A stretch of 64,000 bases of DNA from Lysobacterales bacterium (GTDB lineage Bacteria > Pseudomonadota > Gammaproteobacteria > Xanthomonadales > SZUA-5), in the NCBI GenBank assembly GCA_022844135.1, contig JALHMG010000033.1:1-64000 (forward strand), given 5' to 3'. The notes beneath the pieces were generated by a model. That model ran no database searches, was not told the origin of the DNA, and was given only the letters and a program-made list of their open reading frames with translations. The position numbers and the translations under genes were made by a program. Positions 42,108 to 51,995 of this stretch are shown here, piece by piece; position 1 is the stretch's first letter, and the number at the start of each line of letters is the position of its first letter.

Positions 42108-42130
42108 TTATCCACAGGCTGTGTGGATAA
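42108..42130. promoter_or_regulatory. Inverted pair of perfect DnaA boxes
   Basis: TTATCCACA at 42108-42116 and its complement TGTGGATAA at 42122-42130, separated by 5 bp. Both match the strongest DnaA-binding consensus without a mismatch. They lie about 110 bp downstream of the priA stop. Possible roles are a DnaA-titration or reactivation site (datA/DARS-like), DnaA control of thrA, or a piece of an origin. dnaA and dnaN are not in the window. Confidence 0.7.
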
Positions 42131-42241
42131 GGAGGTAATGGCCTTTGCTGGCAGCCACTTAGCTTCACTTGCTGAGGACAGCGTCAAGAATGGGCGGCAA
42201 GTGACGAAGCAGGTCAGATTTGTGGTTCTCGCACGCAAGCA

Positions 42242-44377
42242 CTATGAGAAGTCGAGCGGATCCACATCGATCGAATAACGAACCTTGATCTTCGATGCGC
42301 GCATTCGAATCGTCCGAGCTTTCAGCGCGGCGTGCAGCGCGCCGCGCTGCGCGGCCATCAGTATGAGTTGAAATCGGAAGCGATCCTGGCGCTTGGGCTG
42401 CGGCGCGGGCAGCGGCCCGGCAATACTGACGCCATCGTGTCTGGGTTCGACGAGGCTCGACAGAAATTGCTCAGCTATCTTCGCGTCTCGATGTTCAGAG
42501 CGCAGTACGGCAGCGAACACGCACGGCGGCAACTCCGCCTGCTTGCGTTCGGCGAGCGCCGCTTGTGCATATGCACCATAGCCGCGTTCGATCAGCGTTG
42601 TCAGGGTTGGGTGTTGCGGCACGTGCGTCTGCAGCAACACTTCGCCGGGCCGGGCCGCGCGCCCCGCGCGCCCGGCAACTTGCACCAGCAGCTGCGCGAG
42701 ATGCTCGGCGGCGCGAAAGTCTGGGCTCATCAGGTGTTCATCCACGCCCGCCACAACCACCAGCGACACGTCCGGTAAGTGGTGCCCCTTTGCCAGCATT
42801 TGCGTGCCGACGATCAGCATCGGTTCGCCCTTGAGCACTGTGGTAATCGCGTTTTCGAAAGCGTTCTTGTGCGCGGTCGTGTCGCGGTCCAGCCGCACCA
42901 TCGGGGTGGCCGGAAAGTGTTCGGCCAGCGCAGCTTCCAGGCGCTCCGTGCCGCTGCCCTGAGGCATCAGCGCTAAGCCATGGCATTCGGGACAGGAGCG
43001 CGGCGCGCGTTGCTGAAAGCCGCAACTGTGGCAGCGCAGCACGCCCTCGCCGCGGTGCCAGGTCAGGGCGTGTTCGCAGGCCTCGCAGCGGCCGTGCCAG
43101 CCACAGTCGTGACATAGCATCGCCGGCGAATAGCCGCGCCGGTTTTTGAACACCAGTACCTGACCGCCCATGTCCAGATGGCGACGGATGTGCAACAGCG
43201 TTTCCGGCGCAAAGCCGTCGCGCAGCGTCTTCAGTCGCAGGTCGACGGTAGTCCACGTGGGCGGTTTGGCCGTGCCCACGCGCTGCGGCAATTCCAGGCG
43301 CATGAACTTGCCCGAGTCGACGTTGTGCAGCGACTCGAACGACGGCGTGGCGCTGCCGAGCAACACCGGGGCGTTCGCTCCTTGCGCGCGAAGCAATGCG
43401 ACATCGCGGGCGTGATAACGGATGCCGTCCTGTTGTTTGAACGATGCGTCATGTTCTTCATCGACGACGATGAGTCCCAGATTCGGCAGTGGCGTCCACA
43501 CCGCCGAGCGCGTGCCGACCACGACATCGACCTCGCCGCGTGCCGCCGCCGCGTACGCGGCGGCACGTTCGCCATCGCCCAGGCTCGAATGCAGCGCCGC
43601 AACGCGCGCCGGCAAGCGCTCGCGAACGCGCGCGAGCAGTTGCGGCGTCAGGCCTATTTCCGGCACCAGCAACAAGCCCTGGCGGCCCGCAGCGACGATA
43701 TCCGCCAAGCGCTGAAGGTACACCTCGGTCTTGCCGCTGCCAGTGACACCATCGAGCAGGTGCACGGTAAATCCGTGCGCGGAACGCAGCGCTCGCACCG
43801 CCTCCAGTTGCGCTTCGCTCAACGGCGGCGGCGGCGCCAATATTGGCGGTGGCATGTAGGGGGACATTTCGCTCAAGCTCACCCAGCGCTTTTCGATCCA
43901 GCGGCGCACCACCGCGCGCCAGGGCGCGTGGATCGCGGCGAGCTCGGCGCCGCTCGCCGGGCCCGCGAGTAAGCGCGCCCAGATGGCTTTGGCGCGCTCG
44001 CCACGCGCCGGACCAGGCGCAGTGCGATCGATCAGATTGACCAGGACCTCGCGCTGCACGTCGATCGCCTGCGCACGTCGCAGGCCCGCAGGCATCGCTG
44101 TGGCGATCAGATCGCCGAGCGGCGCGTGGTAATAGCGCGCTGCACGTTCGAAGGTTTGCCACAGCACCGGATCGAACAGCGGCGCCTTGTCGAGCACTTC
44201 GATGATCGACTTGAACTCGCCGTCGCGATCGGCGGCGATGCCCGCGACAATGCCGATCAGTTCGCGCTGGCCGAACGGCACGCGCACGCGGCAACCGATC
44301 GCTGGCGTCTCGCCCTCGTGGCGATAGTCGAAGCAGCGGTCGAGCGGAACGGGGAGGGCGACTTGCAGGAGGGGCAT
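42242..44377 (-). CDS. priA: Primosomal replication-restart helicase PriA
   Basis: 711 residues. Rebuilds replication forks away from oriC. N-terminal 3'-end-binding domain (VALPVPLDRCFDY, GCRVRVPFG), helicase motif I GVTGSGKTEVY, motif II VVDEEHD, SATPS, zinc region with paired Cys (CHDCGWHGRCEACE, CHSCGFQ, CPEC), and motif V/VI GTQMLAKGH and QVAGRAGR. Complete by length. The DnaA-box pair just downstream is a suggestive neighbour. Confidence 0.97.
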   Translation of the reverse strand: MPLLQVALPVPLDRCFDYRHEGETPAIGCRVRVPFGQRELIGIVAGIAADRDGEFKSIIEVLDKAPLFDPVLWQTFERAARYYHAPLGDLIATAMPAGLRRAQAIDVQREVLVNLIDRTAPGPARGERAKAIWARLLAGPASGAELAAIHAPWRAVVRRWIEKRWVSLSEMSPYMPPPILAPPPPLSEAQLEAVRALRSAHGFTVHLLDGVTGSGKTEVYLQRLADIVAAGRQGLLLVPEIGLTPQLLARVRERLPARVAALHSSLGDGERAAAYAAAARGEVDVVVGTRSAVWTPLPNLGLIVVDEEHDASFKQQDGIRYHARDVALLRAQGANAPVLLGSATPSFESLHNVDSGKFMRLELPQRVGTAKPPTWTTVDLRLKTLRDGFAPETLLHIRRHLDMGGQVLVFKNRRGYSPAMLCHDCGWHGRCEACEHALTWHRGEGVLRCHSCGFQQRAPRSCPECHGLALMPQGSGTERLEAALAEHFPATPMVRLDRDTTAHKNAFENAITTVLKGEPMLIVGTQMLAKGHHLPDVSLVVVAGVDEHLMSPDFRAAEHLAQLLVQVAGRAGRAARPGEVLLQTHVPQHPTLTTLIERGYGAYAQAALAERKQAELPPCVFAAVLRSEHRDAKIAEQFLSSLVEPRHDGVSIAGPLPAPQPKRQDRFRFQLILMAAQRGALHAALKARTIRMRASKIKVRYSIDVDPLDFS

Positions 44378-44633
44378 GCAGACTCGAAGTCGTCAGTAGA
44401 TTGCCGCGAAGACTACCGAGCTGATTCTCAGGGATTGAGAATGCGCACGCGCAATTGCGCAATTCCGATGCTGCGCGTCGATTGATTCGGCCTGAGATGT
44501 CCAGCAAGTTGCGGGCGGGTTGCTATCGCGCTCGGGCGTTGCCCAGCTCGTGCCGCGTAACACGGCTTGGCGCCGCGTCGCGAATCGCGAGCCGCGATCG
44601 CAGGCCGTCCTCTTTGCCCGCTTCAATACGCGC
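44378..44633. other. Gap between the cNMP-rhodanese gene and priA
   Basis: 256 bp, non-coding as far as can be seen. It contains a perfect ATTCTCA/TGAGAAT dyad (44424-44442) and, seven bases further on, the perfect 12-bp palindrome GCGCAATTGCGC (44449-44460). They lie 50-80 bp upstream of the priA start and could be operator sites for it. Confidence 0.45.
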
Positions 44634-45671
44634 TCACTTCATCTGCTTGACCATGCCCGACAAACCACCCGTCAGCGCATAGGCATCGAAGCCAAGTTTG
44701 GTGAGGATGAAGGCCGCCGCCGCGCTGCGCTCGCCCGTATTGCAATAGCAGATGTAGGACTTTTCTTTATCGAGGTTGCCGACATACTCGCGTAAGCGGT
44801 ACAGCGGCATGTTCATGGAGCCCTTGATCGCTCGCTCCTCGAACTCCTCGGGCAGGCGTACATCGATCACGCCGGCGCCCTGGCGAACCAGAATCGACGC
44901 CTTCGCAGCACTCAGCCATTCGACAGCTGGTTGCTTGAGCAGCTCGCTGAAATCGCTTTTTTTGAGGCGCATCAGCTTGCCGTCTTTGATCATCGTCACG
45001 CTGGCGTTGCGTACGCTGTTGCTGAGCAGAGCGTCCTCGCCGAAGCTATCGCCGCGCACCAGATACGCCACGACCGCAGGATCGCCATCGCCCGCCTGGA
45101 TGACGCTCGCAGCGCCGTCCTTGATGACGTAAAAGTAGTCGCCATCGTCGCCTTCGCGGACCACGGTTTGATTGTTCTTGACCGTAATCTCCTCGAAGCG
45201 CGTGAATAGCCGCTCCAGATTTCCCGCCGGCACGCGACGCAGTGCGTTGTTCTGCAGCAGACGAAAAATCCAGCGATTGTCAGGATCTTTGTCGATGTGT
45301 TTGAAGCCATCGCTGCGCGTCAACTGATCGAAAGTAATCAGCTTTTCCAAAAAACGCCGATCCACTGTGACGATCGTCGCCGTCAGCGATTGCACCGTCG
45401 CCGTGAAGCGGCGCGGCATCAGATCGCCCAACGGATAGCGGCCCTGCAGCGATTCGCCGGAAATGTCCTTGCGCTTGCCGTCCGGATACTCCCCAGCGAC
45501 CGTGCCGGAGAGCAGGTAATGCGTGTTCTCGTCGGTGTCGCCAGCACGAAACAGTACCTGCCCGACACCCAGTTCCGCCGAATCCGACTCGCGCGCAATC
45601 ACTTCCAAATGATCGGGCCGCAGCGAATCGAGCGGATACAAGTGCTTCAAACGGCTGGCGTCGATCGACAT
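44634..45671 (-). CDS. Fusion of two cNMP-binding domains and a rhodanese domain
   Basis: 345 residues, soluble. Two Crp/cyclic-nucleotide-binding folds (about 15-125 with VLFRAGDTDENTHYLLSG, and about 135-245 with VVREGDDGDYFYVIKDG and RGDSFGEDALLSN) are followed by a rhodanese domain (about 250-345). In that domain, CYCNTGERS carries the active-site Cys in a CNTGERS loop near residue 312. There is no DNA-binding HTH, so it is not a Crp-type regulator. It could be a nucleotide-gated sulfurtransferase or a redox sensor. The conserved RNAS-like Arg of cAMP binders appears as SVRNASVTMI. Ligand unknown. Confidence 0.9.
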   Translation of the reverse strand: MSIDASRLKHLYPLDSLRPDHLEVIARESDSAELGVGQVLFRAGDTDENTHYLLSGTVAGEYPDGKRKDISGESLQGRYPLGDLMPRRFTATVQSLTATIVTVDRRFLEKLITFDQLTRSDGFKHIDKDPDNRWIFRLLQNNALRRVPAGNLERLFTRFEEITVKNNQTVVREGDDGDYFYVIKDGAASVIQAGDGDPAVVAYLVRGDSFGEDALLSNSVRNASVTMIKDGKLMRLKKSDFSELLKQPAVEWLSAAKASILVRQGAGVIDVRLPEEFEERAIKGSMNMPLYRLREYVGNLDKEKSYICYCNTGERSAAAAFILTKLGFDAYALTGGLSGMVKQMK

Positions 45672-45720
45672 GGGCGCCTTCGGTGCTGCAACGGTGGCTC
45701 AGAATATAGCCTTTGCCAAT

Positions 45721-45746
45721 GCGCCTCGCGCTATAGCGCGAGGCGC
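45721..45746. other. Perfect 26-bp palindrome
   Basis: GCGCCTCGCGCTA joined directly to its complement TAGCGCGAGGCGC, no loop and no mismatch. It lies 50 bp upstream of the cNMP-rhodanese start and 125 bp after the murA stop. As RNA it is a stem without a U-run; as DNA it could be a dimer-binding operator. The rest of the 199-bp gap shows nothing. Confidence 0.75.
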
Positions 45747-45870
45747 TTAGAGCGCCGCAGAGCGATTCAAAGCCATGCCAGGCGATGCCAACGCAAGCGC
45801 TGGAACTTGCTCCGCTTCCTTCGTCGTGCCTGAGATTACCTTCGCGCGAACCTCGTTTTCGCCTTTAGCT

Positions 45871-47199
<1,329 letters not shown>

Positions 47200-47207
47200 T
47201 CACCACA

Positions 47208-47438
47208 CTAGCCGGCTTCTTCTGGCGTCAATGTCTTTAGCGCCAACGCATGGATTGCGCCGCCGAGCAGATCGCCAAGTGTGTCATACACTCGTCGGTG
47301 GCGAGCGAGCGGGCGCATACCGGCAAATTCAGAGGCAATCACGGTCGCCTCAAAATGTACGCCATCGGCACCTTCGACGGTGACCTTGGCGCCGGGCATG
47401 CCGTTTTCGATCAGCGATTTCACGGTGGCTGCATCCAC
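47208..47438 (-). CDS. ibaG: BolA-family protein IbaG
   Basis: 76 residues from a GTG that has GAGGAG eight bases upstream. VKSLIENGMPGAKVTVEGADGVHF, then ASEFAGMRPLARHRRVYDTLG and the C-terminal IHALALKTLTPEEAG are the BolA/IbaG pattern. Likely works with monothiol glutaredoxin in iron-sulfur trafficking. The frame is open far upstream (47819), but those codons overlap the divergent kdsD and are not BolA-like. Confidence 0.92.
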   Translation of the reverse strand: MDAATVKSLIENGMPGAKVTVEGADGVHFEATVIASEFAGMRPLARHRRVYDTLGDLLGGAIHALALKTLTPEEAG

Positions 47439-47482
47439 GTTCAGCGCTCCTCGGTTATCGTTTGAGTTGAGAGCAATGGTGT

Positions 47483-47500
47483 GCGGACCCACGGGTCCGC
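47483..47500. other. Hairpin in the ibaG/kdsD divergent region
   Basis: Perfect 8-bp stem GCGGACCC / GGGTCCGC with a 2-nt loop in the 193-bp gap between the starts of ibaG and kdsD. Also in this gap are two imperfect direct repeats containing ATGCGGA and CCTGAA. Candidate promoter/operator region; no clear -35/-10 boxes. Confidence 0.4.
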
Positions 47501-47631
47501 GCGCTTGCGAAAAAGTATGCGGACAGGCCCGCGTACCTGAAGGCAACGGCATGCGGATCGATTCGCGTGCCTGAACAGCGAAAAAGGGCGCGGATCGTAC
47601 CGCTAGCCGAACCGAAAGTGAAATCCAATCG

Positions 47632-48636
47632 ATGAATGCTGTTTTGCAACCAGCCGAACTTAACCACGCCAACGAACTGCTGGCCTCGGCACGTCGTGTC
47701 ATCGACATCGAGGCGCGTGCGATCGGCGCGCTCGGCGCCAGGATCGACGCGGCATTTGTGCGCGCGTGTCGATTGATTCTGGCCTGTGAGGGCCGACTGG
47801 TCGTCAGCGGCATGGGCAAGAGCGGACATATCGGTCATAAGATCGCGGCAACCCTGGCCAGCACCGGCACGCCAGCGTTCTTCGTTCACCCGGCGGAAGC
47901 CAGTCATGGCGATCTGGGAATGATCACCGCGCAGGATGTGGTGCTGGCGTTATCCAATTCTGGCGAGACTGATGAGTTATTGACCATCGTGCCGGTGATC
48001 AAGCGTAAAGGCGTGCCGTTGATTGCGATGAGCGGCAATGAACGCTCTTCGCTCGCGCGGCTGAGTGATGTGCATCTTGATGTGTCGGTAAGTGTCGAGG
48101 CATGTCCGCTGGGACTTGCACCCACTGCGAGCACCACGGCTGCTTTGGTGATGGGCGATGCCTTGGCTGTTGCACTGCTGGAAGCGCGCGGCTTCACCAG
48201 CGACGATTTTGCGGCCTCGCATCCGGCGGGTCAGTTGGGGCGGCGGTTGCTGGTGCATATTCGCGATGTGATGCATACCGGCTCGGAGATTCCGCGCGTC
48301 GACGAGGCCGCATCGGTGACCGATGCGTTGATGGAGATGACGCGCAAGAATCTTGGCATCACGGCGATTACCGACAGCGACGGCAAGCTCGTCGGCGTAT
48401 TCACAGACGGCGATTTGCGACGCACCTTGGACGATGCCAGCGTCGATTTGCGTGCCACGCCGGTGACTGCGCTGATGACCCGGCAGCCGCGCATGATCGA
48501 TGCCGACAAGCTGGCCGTGGAAGCGGCGCAAATGATGGAAAAGCACAAGATCAACGCGCTTCCTGTGGTCGATGCCGAGCGCCATTTGGTGGGCGCGCTG
48601 AACTTCCATGATCTGCTGCGTGCGCGTGTGATTTGA
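47632..48636 (+). CDS. kdsD: Arabinose-5-phosphate isomerase
   Basis: 334 residues. Makes arabinose-5-phosphate from ribulose-5-phosphate, the first step to Kdo of LPS. SIS domain (GMGKSGHIGHKIAATLASTGT, SHGDLGMI, SNSGETDEL) at about 40-180, then two CBS domains (about 210-330, DVMHTG...IPRV and PVTALMTRQPRMI). First gene of a five-gene envelope operon; its stop overlaps kdsC by 4 nt. Confidence 0.96.
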   Translation: MNAVLQPAELNHANELLASARRVIDIEARAIGALGARIDAAFVRACRLILACEGRLVVSGMGKSGHIGHKIAATLASTGTPAFFVHPAEASHGDLGMITAQDVVLALSNSGETDELLTIVPVIKRKGVPLIAMSGNERSSLARLSDVHLDVSVSVEACPLGLAPTASTTAALVMGDALAVALLEARGFTSDDFAASHPAGQLGRRLLVHIRDVMHTGSEIPRVDEAASVTDALMEMTRKNLGITAITDSDGKLVGVFTDGDLRRTLDDASVDLRATPVTALMTRQPRMIDADKLAVEAAQMMEKHKINALPVVDAERHLVGALNFHDLLRARVI

Positions 48637-49160
48637 TGATCGCCGCAGATTTCAAAGAGCGCGCGACGCGCATCCGGCTGGTTGGATTCGACGTCGATGG
48701 CGTGCTGACCGATGGCCGGCTGATCTATGGCGATCAGCACGAGAGCAAAGCCTTCCATGCCCGCGACGGCATGGGTTTGAAGATGCTGCAACTGGCGGGA
48801 ATTCGCTGCGTCGTGGTCAGCGCACGTGCGGGCGATGCCACCGTTCGGCGTATGCGCGAATTGGGGATCGACGACGTTGCGCTAGGTGCGCACAAGAAAC
48901 TGCCGGCATTTGAGGCGATGCTGGCGAATGCCGGGGTTGCCTTCGATGAGGCTGCCTTTATGGGCGACGACGTTCCGGACCTGCCGATACTGCGGCGTGT
49001 CGGTCTGGCCGTAACCGTGAGCGAGGCGTCGGAGGCGATCGCCAGTAGCTGCCAGTTCGTTGCCACGCGTCCGGCCGGCATGGGCGCCGTGCGCGAATTT
49101 GTCGACGCGTTCCTGCTCGCCCGAGGTGAGCTGGCCGCCGTCATCGAGCGCGCGTTGTGA
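48633..49160 (+). CDS. kdsC: Kdo-8-phosphate phosphatase
   Basis: 175-residue cap-less HAD phosphatase of the Kdo pathway. GFDVDGVLTDGRLIY carries both catalytic Asp residues, VVSARAGDATVRR is motif II, GAHKKLPAFEAM supplies the motif III Lys, and FMGDDVPDLPIL is motif IV. GTGA overlap with lptC. Confidence 0.95.
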   Translation: MMIAADFKERATRIRLVGFDVDGVLTDGRLIYGDQHESKAFHARDGMGLKMLQLAGIRCVVVSARAGDATVRRMRELGIDDVALGAHKKLPAFEAMLANAGVAFDEAAFMGDDVPDLPILRRVGLAVTVSEASEAIASSCQFVATRPAGMGAVREFVDAFLLARGELAAVIERAL

Positions 49161-49732
49161 CACCCGAACGTACGCGCGGGCTGGCCGTTGTGCTCGGCGT
49201 GGCCGCGCTCGTCAGCTATGGCTTGCTGCGTTTCTTCGCCCCTGAGGACAAACCGCCGCCCAAACCTGAGGCAGCGCGTCAGGACAACGAGATCCGTGGC
49301 GTCGAGATGCGCGTGTTCGACAAAACGGGCGCACCAAACCTGGTACTCGTCAGCCCGCGTATTGTCAGTCCCAAGCGCGGCGATGAGTACTTGATCGAAA
49401 CGCCGCTGTTCGATGTCGTCAGCGATGGCGGCGCACGCTGGAAGGGCGAGGCGCGAATCGGCAGACTCGACATCGGTGCTGATAGGCTGTGGTTGGAGGA
49501 CGAAGTTCGTCTGGTCGGTCAACGACCATCGCGACCGTCAGCGACGATCACCGGTCAGCGCATCGAGTTTCAGATGACCGAGCGTGTGGTGCTGAGCGAA
49601 GAGCCGGTGGCGATTTCCCAAGGCGATAGCCGGGTCACCGGCGTTGGCCTGCGCGCCGACCTGACCCGCGACCGGGTCGTGCTGCAGAACGATGTGGAGG
49701 GTGTGTATGTCACGAAGAAGCGGAAGCCTTGA
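49157..49732 (+). CDS. lptC: LPS export protein LptC
   Basis: 191 residues, GTG start. A single N-terminal membrane anchor (GLAVVLGVAALVSYGLLRFF) is followed by a periplasmic beta-jellyroll (VFDKTGAPNLVLVSPRIV, DRVVLQNDVEGVY). It receives LPS from LptBFG and passes it to LptA. Located in the standard kdsD-kdsC-lptC-lptA-lptB order. Confidence 0.93.
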   Translation: MTPERTRGLAVVLGVAALVSYGLLRFFAPEDKPPPKPEAARQDNEIRGVEMRVFDKTGAPNLVLVSPRIVSPKRGDEYLIETPLFDVVSDGGARWKGEARIGRLDIGADRLWLEDEVRLVGQRPSRPSATITGQRIEFQMTERVVLSEEPVAISQGDSRVTGVGLRADLTRDRVVLQNDVEGVYVTKKRKP

Positions 49733-49883
49733 GAGCGCTCGCCAATTGATCTCCGAAAGGTTCGGACGGTTCGATTCCGATAAATTGAAAAGGCGAGTGC
49801 ACCTGCGCTTCGGCGCCTCGTATTGCCTGCAGATGCTTCGATCTACACCGCCGCCGTCGACAGCGACTCTGTTTCAGTTGCGC

Positions 49884-50420
49884 ATGCCCTCATGCCGTGT
49901 CCTCGCGCCATCGTTTTGGGCCTTCGGACGAGTTTCTCCTGCTGCGCTGATTCTTGCCATGCTCGCCGCCACTCCAGCGCTCGCACTCGAAAGCGACCGC
50001 GATCAGCCGATGCGCATTCGTTCCGATCGGTCCGAGTCTGACCTCGGAAAGGACTCGACCGTGCTGATCGGCAACGTACGGATCACGCAAGGCACGCTGG
50101 AGGTGAACGCCGAGCGCGCCGACATTACGCAGGCCGAAGGTGCGGTGTCGCGCGCGGTGTTGACCGGTTCCCCGGCGACGATGAAGCAACAGGTCGATGC
50201 CGGCGGCGAATTGCGCGCACAAGCGCGCCGCATCGACTACGCGTTGGCGAGCGAAACCGTTGAACTGAGTGGCGGCGTGATCGTCGAGCGCCCGCAAGGT
50301 ACGCTGAAATCCGAGCGCGTGACCTACTCGGTGAAGGATGGGCGCGTCGTCGCAGGCGACAACGCTGGCGGCGTGGAGCTGGTGATTCCACCGCGCGCGC
50401 CGAAACCGAAGCCCGAGTAA
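49884..50420 (+). CDS. lptA: Periplasmic LPS-bridge protein LptA
   Basis: 178 residues with a signal peptide ([21 protein letters not shown], mature from about residue 36) and an OstA-type beta-jellyroll ([45 protein letters not shown]). Polymerises to carry LPS across the periplasm. The start is put at the ATG that opens a proper signal peptide. The frame is open back to 49692 inside lptC, and the 151-bp gap this leaves after lptC is unusual for the operon. The stop shares one base with lptB. Confidence 0.93.
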   Translation: MPSCRVLAPSFWAFGRVSPAALILAMLAATPALALESDRDQPMRIRSDRSESDLGKDSTVLIGNVRITQGTLEVNAERADITQAEGAVSRAVLTGSPATMKQQVDAGGELRAQARRIDYALASETVELSGGVIVERPQGTLKSERVTYSVKDGRVVAGDNAGGVELVIPPRAPKPKPE

Positions 50421-51139
50421 TGCTGCTCGTCGAAGGCATCGCCAAGAGTTATCGCGGCCGCGAGGTGGTGCGCGGCGTCAATTGCCATCTGAGCGTCGGG
50501 GAGGTGGTCGGCTTGCTGGGGCCCAACGGTGCAGGCAAGACCACTTGCTTTTACATGATCGTCGGTTTGATCGCGGCCGATCGTGGGCGCATCGAAGTCG
50601 ACGGGAAAAACGTAACGCCGTTATCGATGGCCGACCGCGCGCGAATGGGTATCGGCTATCTGCCTCAGGAACCTAGCGTTTTCCGGCGTTTGTCGGTCGA
50701 AGACAACATCCTGACCGTGCTGGAGATGCGCCGCGATTTGACCAGGCGTGGTCGGCAGAAAGTGCTGGAATCGCTGTTGGAGGAGTTGCAGGTTACGCAT
50801 TTGCGTGGTCAGCTGGGCCAGAGCCTTTCGGGCGGCGAGCGCCGCCGCGTCGAAATCGCTAGAGCACTCGCGGTCAAGCCGCGCTTCATCATGCTCGATG
50901 AGCCCTTCGCTGGCGTCGACCCGATTTCTGTCGGGGAAATTCAGGCCACCGTTTCGCAACTCAAGGAACGCGGCATCGGCGTGCTGATCACCGATCACAA
51001 TGTGCGCGAAACCTTGGGGATTTGCGATCGCGCTTATGTGCTCAATGCCGGACAGGTGCTCGCCGAAGGCACGCCCAAGCAAATTCTTGAGCACCCGAAG
51101 GTGCGCGAAGTGTACTTGGGAGAGCGATTCACGCTTTAA
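50420..51139 (+). CDS. lptB: LPS export ABC ATPase LptB
   Basis: 239 residues. Powers LPS extraction with LptF/LptG (not in this window). Walker [11 protein letters not shown]-loop [16 protein letters not shown], signature [15 protein letters not shown], Walker [14 protein letters not shown], switch ITDHNVRE and the C-terminal [12 protein letters not shown] are all present. In many proteobacteria rpoN follows; here it does not. The 182 bp after it (51140-51321) show nothing recognisable. Confidence 0.97.
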   Translation: MLLVEGIAKSYRGREVVRGVNCHLSVGEVVGLLGPNGAGKTTCFYMIVGLIAADRGRIEVDGKNVTPLSMADRARMGIGYLPQEPSVFRRLSVEDNILTVLEMRRDLTRRGRQKVLESLLEELQVTHLRGQLGQSLSGGERRRVEIARALAVKPRFIMLDEPFAGVDPISVGEIQATVSQLKERGIGVLITDHNVRETLGICDRAYVLNAGQVLAEGTPKQILEHPKVREVYLGERFTL

Positions 51140-51321
51140 CCGTTGCCCGGCGCGCCATTTTCGCGCTGCCGTTGGCAATGGAGAGTCGGTATCGATCGGC
51201 GTCGACGCGAGCGGCGCGTTTGGCGCATGTCCAATCTTGCCCGCCATGGATCAAGCGCTTGGATGCTCGATCCAGCGTGCAGTCGCGGATTCGCACCAAC
51301 ACGCTGAAACTGATCCGCTTG

Positions 51322-51678
51322 CTAGTCGACGTTCTTTCGATCCAGATCGCCGAGCTTGGACTGCTGCGCTGCAAAATAGGCAGCCAGATCCTTGATATCT
51401 TGATCGCTCAACGTTTGGGCAAAGCCGAGCATGATTGCGTTCTCGCGCTCGCCAGAACGGTAGGCTTTCAACGAATGCTCAAGGTAGTCGGCGTATTGGC
51501 CGGCGATGATCGGGTATTGCGGATCGCCGACGCCGTTGCCGTCCTTGCCGTGGCAAGCTTGACAGGGCACCGATAACTCCAGACCCCGCCCCGGATTTCC
51601 CGAAGCCATAGCGGAGTGCGACACGATCACGCCGAGCGCGGCGATGGCCATCCAGTTCTTCATCGGGTAAACGCTCAT
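51322..51678 (-). CDS. Small exported cytochrome c (second of a tandem pair)
   Basis: 118 residues: signal peptide ending near SAMA, one heme site CQACH at about residue 39, and Met ligand candidates in AIMLGFAQTLSD. Class I, cytochrome c4/c5-like single domain, periplasmic. Its start overlaps the upstream cytochrome stop by 4 nt; a second ATG five codons in (MKNWMAIAAL) would also do. It resembles half of a di-heme c4, so the pair may work together as electron carrier to a terminal oxidase. Confidence 0.9.
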   Translation of the reverse strand: MSVYPMKNWMAIAALGVIVSHSAMASGNPGRGLELSVPCQACHGKDGNGVGDPQYPIIAGQYADYLEHSLKAYRSGERENAIMLGFAQTLSDQDIKDLAAYFAAQQSKLGDLDRKNVD

Positions 51679-51995
51679 GGATTAGTCGTGTTGGCGAGGT
51701 AGGCGGCGATATCGGCGATATCCTGTTCGCTCAGGCTCTGCGCCTGGGCCACCATGGTCGAATGTTTGCGCGTACCGGCTTCATAAGCTTTGAGCGCCGC
51801 CACCAAGTATTCGTAGTTTTGACCAGCAATGCGCGGCACATGGAAGTGCGGATATACGTTCCGATACCCGGTGATGCCATGGCAACCGGTGCAGGTGTAA
51901 GCCTTCACTTTGCCGGCGGCCGGATCGCCTTTGACCTCGGCCCAGACTGGCGCGGCGGCCATCAGAGCCAGCAACGCAACACTTATCAACCTCAT
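51675..51995 (-). CDS. Small exported cytochrome c (first of a tandem pair)
   Basis: 106 residues: signal peptide (MRLISVALLALMAAAPVWA), heme site CTGCH at about residue 35, Met ligand candidate in KHSTMVAQAQSLSEQD, and a C-terminal helix with IADIAAYLAN. Periplasmic electron carrier. It shares the SLSEQDI.D(I/L)AAY pattern with its neighbour, showing that the two arose by duplication. Confidence 0.9.
   Translation of the reverse strand: MRLISVALLALMAAAPVWAEVKGDPAAGKVKAYTCTGCHGITGYRNVYPHFHVPRIAGQNYEYLVAALKAYEAGTRKHSTMVAQAQSLSEQDIADIAAYLANTTNP

Larger units (their letters stand above)
41760..42241. other. Long gap between priA and thrA
   Basis: About 480 bp without a credible gene. It holds the thrA promoter region, a CCTGAAA/TTTCAGG stem close to the thrA start, a near-consensus DnaA box TTGTGCACA (41927-41935), a terminator-like hairpin and an inverted pair of perfect DnaA boxes, both listed separately. 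No leader peptide rich in Thr or Ile is visible. Confidence 0.6.

Noticed and set aside
44424..44442. ATTCTCA/TGAGAAT dyad as a Fur box
   Set aside because: Arm sequence is reminiscent, but the spacing and orientation of the arms do not fit the Fur consensus; kept only as an unexplained dyad.
44455..44682. 75-codon frame in the gap beside priA
   Set aside because: No ribosome-binding site, composition of random GC-rich sequence, and overlap with the end of the cNMP-rhodanese gene.
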